This document shows, in pieces, positions 40,451 to 44,019 of a DNA stretch of 44,019 nt. This DNA comes from Clostridia bacterium (GTDB taxonomy: Bacteria; Bacillota; Clostridia; UBA1212; UBA1255), in contig JAGBGO010000019.1 in the NCBI GenBank assembly GCA_017935905.1, forward strand, positions 1 to 44,019. Direction: 5' to 3'. The translations under genes were made by a program, and so were the position numbers. A model generated the notes under the pieces. The model made no database searches. It was not told the DNA's origin and saw only the letters and a list, made by a program, of their open reading frames with translations. The first letter of the stretch is position 1; each line of letters begins with the position of its first letter.

Positions 40451-40663
40451 TTACAGCGGCTTTACGTTTGCGGCTCTTAACTTACCGGTGCTCTTAGGGT
40501 CTTCTTCGATGTCGAAAGAAACCTTCTGGCCCTCGTTCAGTGTGCGGAAACCGCCGTTGGAAACGATCGCGGAAAAATGTACGAATACGTCATCTCCACC
40601 TTCGTCGTTTGCGATAAAGCCGTAGCCTTTCTCAGCATTGAACCATTTCACTGTACCGTTCAT
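40451..40663 (-). CDS. csp: Cold-shock protein
   Basis: 70 residues, one OB-fold cold-shock domain. RNP1 (KGYGFI) and RNP2 (VFVHF) motifs are intact: [30 protein letters not shown]. It binds single-stranded RNA or DNA as a chaperone. ATG 40663 follows AAGGAGG. The frame is open further upstream but the promoter lies there, so the short form is right. A consensus promoter implies strong expression. Confidence 0.97.
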   Translation of the reverse strand: MNGTVKWFNAEKGYGFIANDEGGDDVFVHFSAIVSNGGFRTLNEGQKVSFDIEEDPKSTGKLRAANVKPL

Positions 40664-40715
40664 GACAGGTACCTCCTTAATAATTACTACACTGCACAAA
40701 AAGCGCAGTTTTGCA

Positions 40716-40744
40716 ATTATACTATAAGGTGTAATGCGTGTCAA
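40716..40744 (-). promoter_or_regulatory. Consensus promoter of the cold-shock gene
   Basis: Minus-strand TTGACA (40744-40739) and TATAAT (40721-40716) with 17 bases between: both boxes perfect. The leader is about 45 bases. Confidence 0.9.
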
Positions 40745-40768
40745 GAAATCGGTTTGGTTTTTTGGGGT

Positions 40769-40797
40769 GTAAAATGGGTGGAAGCCACCCATTTTAC
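40769..40797. repeat. Perfect 13-base-pair inverted repeat
   Basis: GTAAAATGGGTGG (40769-40781) and its exact complement CCACCCATTTTAC (40785-40797), loop AAG. It lies between the divergent csp and ferredoxin promoters with no T-run of note, so a DNA-binding site or hairpin rather than a terminator is suggested. Confidence 0.75.
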
Positions 40798-40847
40798 CCG
40801 CTAAAAAGTCCAAAATGAACCAGACCGAGGCGAGAAAATTTGATAAC

Positions 40848-40875
40848 TTGACAAACTTGCTCAATATGATACAAT
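40848..40875 (+). promoter_or_regulatory. Promoter of the ferredoxin gene
   Basis: TTGACA (40848-40853) and TACAAT (40870-40875) with 16 bases between, 34 bases before the ATG. Confidence 0.75.
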
Positions 40876-40909
40876 GAATCCGTTATCTTTTTGGTGGAGG
40901 TGTTACACA

Positions 40910-41080
40910 ATGGCATATATTATTACGGATGATTGTATTTCTTGTGGTGCATGCGCATCTGAGTGTCCGGTAGATTGTATTACCGAGGGCGACGGCAAGT
41001 ACGTAATCGCAGCTGATGCTTGCATCGAGTGCGGTTCTTGCGCAAGCGTATGTCCTGTTGATGCTCCTAAGGCTGAATAA
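40910..41080 (+). CDS. 2[4Fe-4S] ferredoxin
   Basis: 56 residues, the clostridial-type ferredoxin: CISCGACASECPVDC and CIECGSCASVCPVDA supply eight cluster cysteines. ATG 40910 follows GGTGGAGG. It carries low-potential electrons in the cytosol and would be a suitable acceptor for ferredoxin-reducing steps of the Hdr-Flx-Frd machinery encoded far upstream, though nothing links them directly. Single-gene unit with own promoter and terminator. Confidence 0.97.
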   Translation: MAYIITDDCISCGACASECPVDCITEGDGKYVIAADACIECGSCASVCPVDAPKAE

Positions 41081-41106
41081 TTCAGTTTGAGCAAATGGCG
41101 AAAATG

Positions 41107-41137
41107 GCTGTCTTCATTGTGGAAGGCGGCTTTTTTT
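41107..41137 (+). terminator. Intrinsic terminator after ferredoxin
   Basis: GCTGTCTTC (41107-41115) pairs, with two G-U pairs, with GAAGGCGGC (41122-41130); a run of seven T follows at 41131-41137. Confidence 0.85.
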
Positions 41138-41145
41138 GTTGCAAC

Positions 41146-41175
41146 TTGCGAAAACCCCTTCCCGTATGCTATATT
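41146..41175 (+). promoter_or_regulatory. Candidate promoter of trmN6-rsmI
   Basis: TTGCGA (41146-41151) and TATATT (41170-41175), 18 bases apart, shortly before ATG 41196. Confidence 0.45.
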
Positions 41176-41195
41176 TGGATAGAAGGAGTGCGGCT

Positions 41196-41954
41196 ATGGA
41201 TGTAATGCCCGGAGAGCAGATAGACGATCTGCAATATAACGGTCTTCAAATTATTCAGAAGAAAGGTTTGTTTCGTTATGGAACAGACGGTGTTTTGCTT
41301 GCCAATTATGCGGCTTGCGGCCTTCTGGAAAGCGGCATCTTTCGGAAACACAAAGGGGAAACGCCGTTTCGAATCTTGGACATTGGTACCGGTTGCGGCA
41401 TTGTCCCTATTTTACTGGAAGGCAAACTTCGCGTGAAAGCACCGGAAACCCGAGTGCAACTTTTTGGCATTGAAATTCAGGAAGAAGTGGCACAAATGGC
41501 CAGAAGAAGCGTTGCACTCAACCATCAAGACGCACACGTTCAGATTGATATAGGAGACGTTCGGGAAGCATTTTACCCAAATGCCTCTTTTGATGCCATT
41601 ACCATGAATCCCCCTTACGTGCGCACAGGGAGCGGGCTTCTCAGCGACGCCACCCCTGTGGCAAAGGCTTGCCACGAAATCGTTTGTACCCAGGAAACCA
41701 TGATCGCCCGGGCGGCAAAATTGTTAAAGCCCGGAGGATTATTTTATATGATTAACAAAACCGACCGCTTGGCAGACGCCTTGTGCGCCATGCGCGAGAG
41801 CGGCGTGGAGCCCCGGGAGCTTCGACTGGTAGAAGGGCGGCCCGGTTTAGCCCCCGTATTGTTCGTAGTCAGCGGCGTGCGGGGCGGGGGTAAAAATCTT
41901 CGCATCCTCCCCAATATTAACTTAGAAAGAGGGACAGACTTATGCTCTATGTAG
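41196..41954 (+). CDS. trmN6: TrmN6-like tRNA/DNA methyltransferase (YabB/YfiC family)
   Basis: 252 residues from ATG 41196, behind GAAGGAG. S-adenosylmethionine-binding motif ILDIGTGCGIVPILL near 61-75, FGIEIQEEVA, and the N6-adenine catalytic motif NPPY in AITMNPPYVRTGSG. Relatives methylate A37 of tRNA-Val. It overlaps rsmI by 13 bases. The order with rsmI and a converging abrB-type gene matches the Bacillus yabB-yazA-yabC-abrB region, except that the small GIY-YIG gene yazA is absent. Confidence 0.9.
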   Translation: MDVMPGEQIDDLQYNGLQIIQKKGLFRYGTDGVLLANYAACGLLESGIFRKHKGETPFRILDIGTGCGIVPILLEGKLRVKAPETRVQLFGIEIQEEVAQMARRSVALNHQDAHVQIDIGDVREAFYPNASFDAITMNPPYVRTGSGLLSDATPVAKACHEIVCTQETMIARAAKLLKPGGLFYMINKTDRLADALCAMRESGVEPRELRLVEGRPGLAPVLFVVSGVRGGGKNLRILPNINLERGTDLCSM

Positions 41955-42796
41955 TTGCAACCCCTATTGGAAATTTAGGTGATATTACGCTGCGGGCGTT
42001 AGAAACCCTGCGCAGCGTGGACTTAATTGCGGCGGAAGACACCCGCCACACGTTGGGACTGCTGTCTCACTATGACATTCACAAACCGGTGGTCAGTTAT
42101 TATGAACACAATAAAATGTCCAGAGGTCCGGAACTTCTGGAAAAATTGCAAAACGGTGCAGAGATCGCCTTGGTGTCCGATGCGGGCATGCCCGGCATCT
42201 CCGATCCGGGACACGAACTCATTCGGGATGCTATCCAAGCAGACGTTCCCGTAACCGTAATCCCCGGTGCCGTGGCCGGCATTACCGCCTTGGTGCTGTC
42301 CGGGTTTCCCACAGATCGCTTTGTATTCGAAGGCTTTGTGTCCCAGGACAAGAAAGAGCGGAAACAATTCCGCGCCCGCCTGAAACAAGAAACATGCACG
42401 ACCATCATCTACGAGGCGCCCCACCGCTTGCTGAAGACGTTGGAAGAATTTGCCAACTGGTTCCAAGAAGACGGCACGCCGGATCGCAGAATCGCCGTAT
42501 GTAGAGAACTCACCAAGACCTACGAAGAAGCCGTGCGGGGAACCGGCAGGGAAGTACTGGAACATTTCACCCAAAATCCGCCTCGTGGAGAATTTGTCCT
42601 GATCATTGAAGGCACCACCCACCAAGAAACGGCGGAAACCTACACCGACGAAGACCTCTACGCCCGGGTGGAAACCTACACAAAGCAAGGCAACAAGCCC
42701 AAGGACGCCATGCGCCTTGTGTCCGAAGATACCGGTGTGAAGAAAAACGAAATCTACGCCGCTTGTGAGCGGATTAAAGAATCTCGTTCTCGCTGA
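41942..42796 (+). CDS. rsmI: 16S rRNA C1402 2'-O-methyltransferase RsmI
   Basis: 284 residues. Tetrapyrrole-methylase fold with VVATPIGNLGDITLRALETL at the start, AAEDTRHT, VSDAGMPGISDPG and VIPGAVAGITAL, followed by TTIIYEAPHRLLKTL. A C-terminal helical domain (PKDAMRLVSEDTGVKKNEIY) is complete. It methylates the ribosomal P-site nucleotide C1402. Its last 23 bases overlap the converging AbrB-type gene. Confidence 0.96.
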   Translation: MLYVVATPIGNLGDITLRALETLRSVDLIAAEDTRHTLGLLSHYDIHKPVVSYYEHNKMSRGPELLEKLQNGAEIALVSDAGMPGISDPGHELIRDAIQADVPVTVIPGAVAGITALVLSGFPTDRFVFEGFVSQDKKERKQFRARLKQETCTTIIYEAPHRLLKTLEEFANWFQEDGTPDRRIAVCRELTKTYEEAVRGTGREVLEHFTQNPPRGEFVLIIEGTTHQETAETYTDEDLYARVETYTKQGNKPKDAMRLVSEDTGVKKNEIYAACERIKESRSR

Positions 42797-43046
42797 AGTA
42801 TTCCTCCGGTGCGGACAACTCCGCAATACAGTGGCTACACACGTTTAACCCCTTAAACTCCACAATATCGCCGTCCCGGTTGCAAAAAACACAACTGGGG
42901 CGGTATTTGCGTATCACCACGTCGCTGCCGTGGGTAAAAATCTCCACGGGATCCTGCACTTTAAGATCCAGCAATTTCCGCAGCTCCATAGGAAGCACCA
43001 CCCGACCCAAACGGTCGATATTTCGCACAATGCCTGTAGATTTCAT
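42774..43046 (-). CDS. AbrB-family transition-state regulator with C-terminal four-cysteine motif
   Basis: 90 residues. The N-terminal SpoVT/AbrB swapped-hairpin barrel (STGIVRNIDRLGRVVLPMEL, then DPVEIFTHGSDVVIRKY) runs to about residue 48. The second half contains CVFCNRDG and CSHC, a possible zinc or disulfide site. AbrB proteins bind promoters as tetramers and adjust entry to stationary phase. Start ATG 43046. The ribosome site AAAGGAG lies inside a hairpin, see the adjacent element. Confidence 0.93.
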   Translation of the reverse strand: MKSTGIVRNIDRLGRVVLPMELRKLLDLKVQDPVEIFTHGSDVVIRKYRPSCVFCNRDGDIVEFKGLNVCSHCIAELSAPEEYFSENEIL

Positions 43047-43049
43047 ATA

Positions 43050-43092
43050 AAAAACTCCTTTGCAAGTAAACTCACGGTGAACTGCAAAGGAG
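43050..43092 (-). promoter_or_regulatory. Hairpin masking the ribosome site of the AbrB-type gene
   Basis: On the minus strand CTCCTTTGCA (43092-43083) pairs perfectly with TGCAAAGGAG (43064-43055), which contains the AAAGGAG ribosome site; a T-run follows and the ATG is eight bases on. The structure can work as an intrinsic terminator or as a translation lock. Confidence 0.75.
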
Positions 43093-43138
43093 TAAAACGA
43101 CTACCGTATGAATATCATACTCCACGGGCTCCGCCGCG

Positions 43139-43723
43139 TCAATCCCTTTGAAAAATATTTCCCAACTTTTGAAGTTCCTGGTAAATTCTGGCAACCGGGA
43201 AGCCTACCACGTTGTTGTAGTCTCCTTGTATGCCGGTGACGTGAAGGCCAAAGGCCCCTTGAATGCCGTAGGCACCTGCCTTGTCCCGATGCTCGCCGGT
43301 TTTCAAATAAGCCCGGATTTCAGCGTCTGTAAGGGGTGCCACAGAAACCTTGGTCTCCTCGCAGAAGGTCTGGGTTTCTTCCTGTGTAATCAAGGTGACG
43401 CCGGTAAAAACGCTATGGGTCTTGCCGCTCATCCCGGCAATCATCACGTAAGCGTCTTCGTCATCCTTGGGCTTGCCCAAAATCTTTCCTTCAATGGCAA
43501 CCACCGTATCGGCGCCGATCAGCACGTCTCCTTCTTGCGGCGGACAAACCGCCAAAGCCGCCTCCGCTTTTCGCTTGGAAAGTTGACAAACCGTATCTTC
43601 CGGCGTGCAAGGCGCGATGGTTTCGTCGCAGTCCGCGCTGACACAGGTGTAGGGCAAGTTCAGCAGTTGAATCAGTTCCCGTCTTCGGGGAGAGGTGGAA
43701 GCTAAGATTAAGTGGGTATCCAT
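43139..43723 (-). CDS. maf: Maf-type nucleoside triphosphate pyrophosphatase
   Basis: 194 residues. LILASTSPRRRELIQLL at the start, GADTVVAIEGKILGKP and QGDYNNVVGFP near the end are diagnostic. Maf proteins hydrolyse dTTP, UTP or modified nucleotides and are tied to division arrest and house-cleaning. ATG 43723 has AAGGAG at a longer-than-usual distance of 12 bases. Confidence 0.95.
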   Translation of the reverse strand: MDTHLILASTSPRRRELIQLLNLPYTCVSADCDETIAPCTPEDTVCQLSKRKAEAALAVCPPQEGDVLIGADTVVAIEGKILGKPKDDEDAYVMIAGMSGKTHSVFTGVTLITQEETQTFCEETKVSVAPLTDAEIRAYLKTGEHRDKAGAYGIQGAFGLHVTGIQGDYNNVVGFPVARIYQELQKLGNIFQRD

Positions 43724-43808
43724 GGGTGGGTAAGGCTCCTTGGGTAAAATGATGATAATAGTATACGATAGTTTAGGAGAAATCGCAATGGCGGTATGAA
43801 AATACTAC

Positions 43809-43837
43809 TTGACACGAAACATTCTCTCTGATAGAGT
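43809..43837 (+). promoter_or_regulatory. Candidate promoter of the last gene
   Basis: TTGACA (43809-43814) with TAGAGT (43832-43837) 17 bases on. The -35 is perfect, the -10 weak. Confidence 0.4.
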
Positions 43838-43884
43838 ATTGGTAAATATAAATTTCCATATATTTCCTTGGAGGAGGCCGTTGT

Positions 43885-44019
43885 ATGACAAAACGTGTTT
43901 GTAAAGTTGTATCGATGATGCTAATTTTGGCAATCGTGATTCAGTTGATCCCCAAAAGACTGTTTGTACAAGCAGAAACAATCTCCCTCGTTCCGGATAC
44001 GGTTTCCGGTACACAAGAC
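43885..44019 (+). CDS. Exported protein, start only
   Basis: 45 codons are visible, from ATG 43885 behind GGAGGAGG. Basic start MTKRVCK, a hydrophobic stretch (MMLILAIVIQLIP) and a possible signal-peptidase site near VQAE indicate export. The mature start is Ser/Thr/Val-rich. Large wall-associated repeat proteins of Clostridia begin in a similar manner, but nothing more can be said from this piece. Confidence 0.7.
   Translation, partial: MTKRVCKVVSMMLILAIVIQLIPKRLFVQAETISLVPDTVSGTQD

Noticed and set aside
40664-40864. Longer form of the cold-shock protein
   Set aside because: The frame is open upstream but contains the perfect promoter, and the 70-residue form starting behind AAGGAGG is the normal size.

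Overview
The window reads as a chromosome segment of a strictly anaerobic, low-GC-lineage Firmicute of the Clostridia type. Reasons: strong AGGAGG Shine-Dalgarno sites, the trmN6-rsmI-abrB gene order shared with Bacillus, LrgAB, lipoprotein and single-membrane secreted proteins, many ferredoxin-type proteins, and no oxygen-linked enzymes. A gut habitat is likely from the glycan-directed secreted proteins and the uronate genes. I cannot name the genus.

Region 1 (1-734) is the 5' part of ddl on the minus strand. Region 2 (832-13555) is the centrepiece: one 12-gene operon with a promoter at 832-859 and a strong terminator at 13512-13555. It encodes malate dehydrogenase, HdrB, HdrC, HdrA, a MvhD/FlxD protein, two FlxC/FlxB-like iron-sulfur proteins, a FlxA-like FAD/NAD(P)H oxidoreductase, FrdB, FrdA, an AspT-family exporter and both fumarase subunits. 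It therefore carries oxaloacetate to succinate plus export, and places a soluble fumarate reductase inside a complete Hdr-Flx module. I infer an NADH-dependent, electron-bifurcating fumarate reductase that also reduces ferredoxin. This is the best candidate for an undescribed system.

Region 3 (13603-20826) is mixed: an MBL-fold hydrolase, a DUF11 repeat protein, a secreted protein on a possibly leaderless mRNA, a Gfo/Idh/MocA oxidoreductase, lrgAB, rmuC, a Dabb protein and a tiny lipoprotein.

Region 4 (20941-38814) looks like a glycan/uronate utilisation locus. An AraC regulator precedes four exported proteins: a BNR_4 propeller, two proteins sharing a repeated beta-type domain on Thr/Pro or APTQ stalks, and a lipoprotein. 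Nine catabolic genes follow: an Old Yellow Enzyme relative, an SDR, a fumarate-reductase-like flavoprotein, a TIM-barrel isomerase, a D-2-hydroxyacid dehydrogenase, a cytosolic large protein that may be a lyase, a GH99/WbsX-like lipoprotein, KDPG aldolase and KDG kinase. The last two end the route as pyruvate plus glyceraldehyde-3-phosphate. The classical KduI/KduD/UxuA steps are missing and unusual redox enzymes stand in their place.

Region 5 (38818-44019) is housekeeping and regulation: a leader attenuator candidate and small Tudor-like protein, an XRE repressor with a palindromic operator, an ImmA/IrrE peptidase, a cold-shock protein, a 2[4Fe-4S] ferredoxin, trmN6, rsmI, an AbrB-type regulator whose ribosome site lies in a hairpin, maf, and the start of a secreted protein running off the end. 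Apart from the gaps described below, no gene-free stretch exceeds 300 bases.
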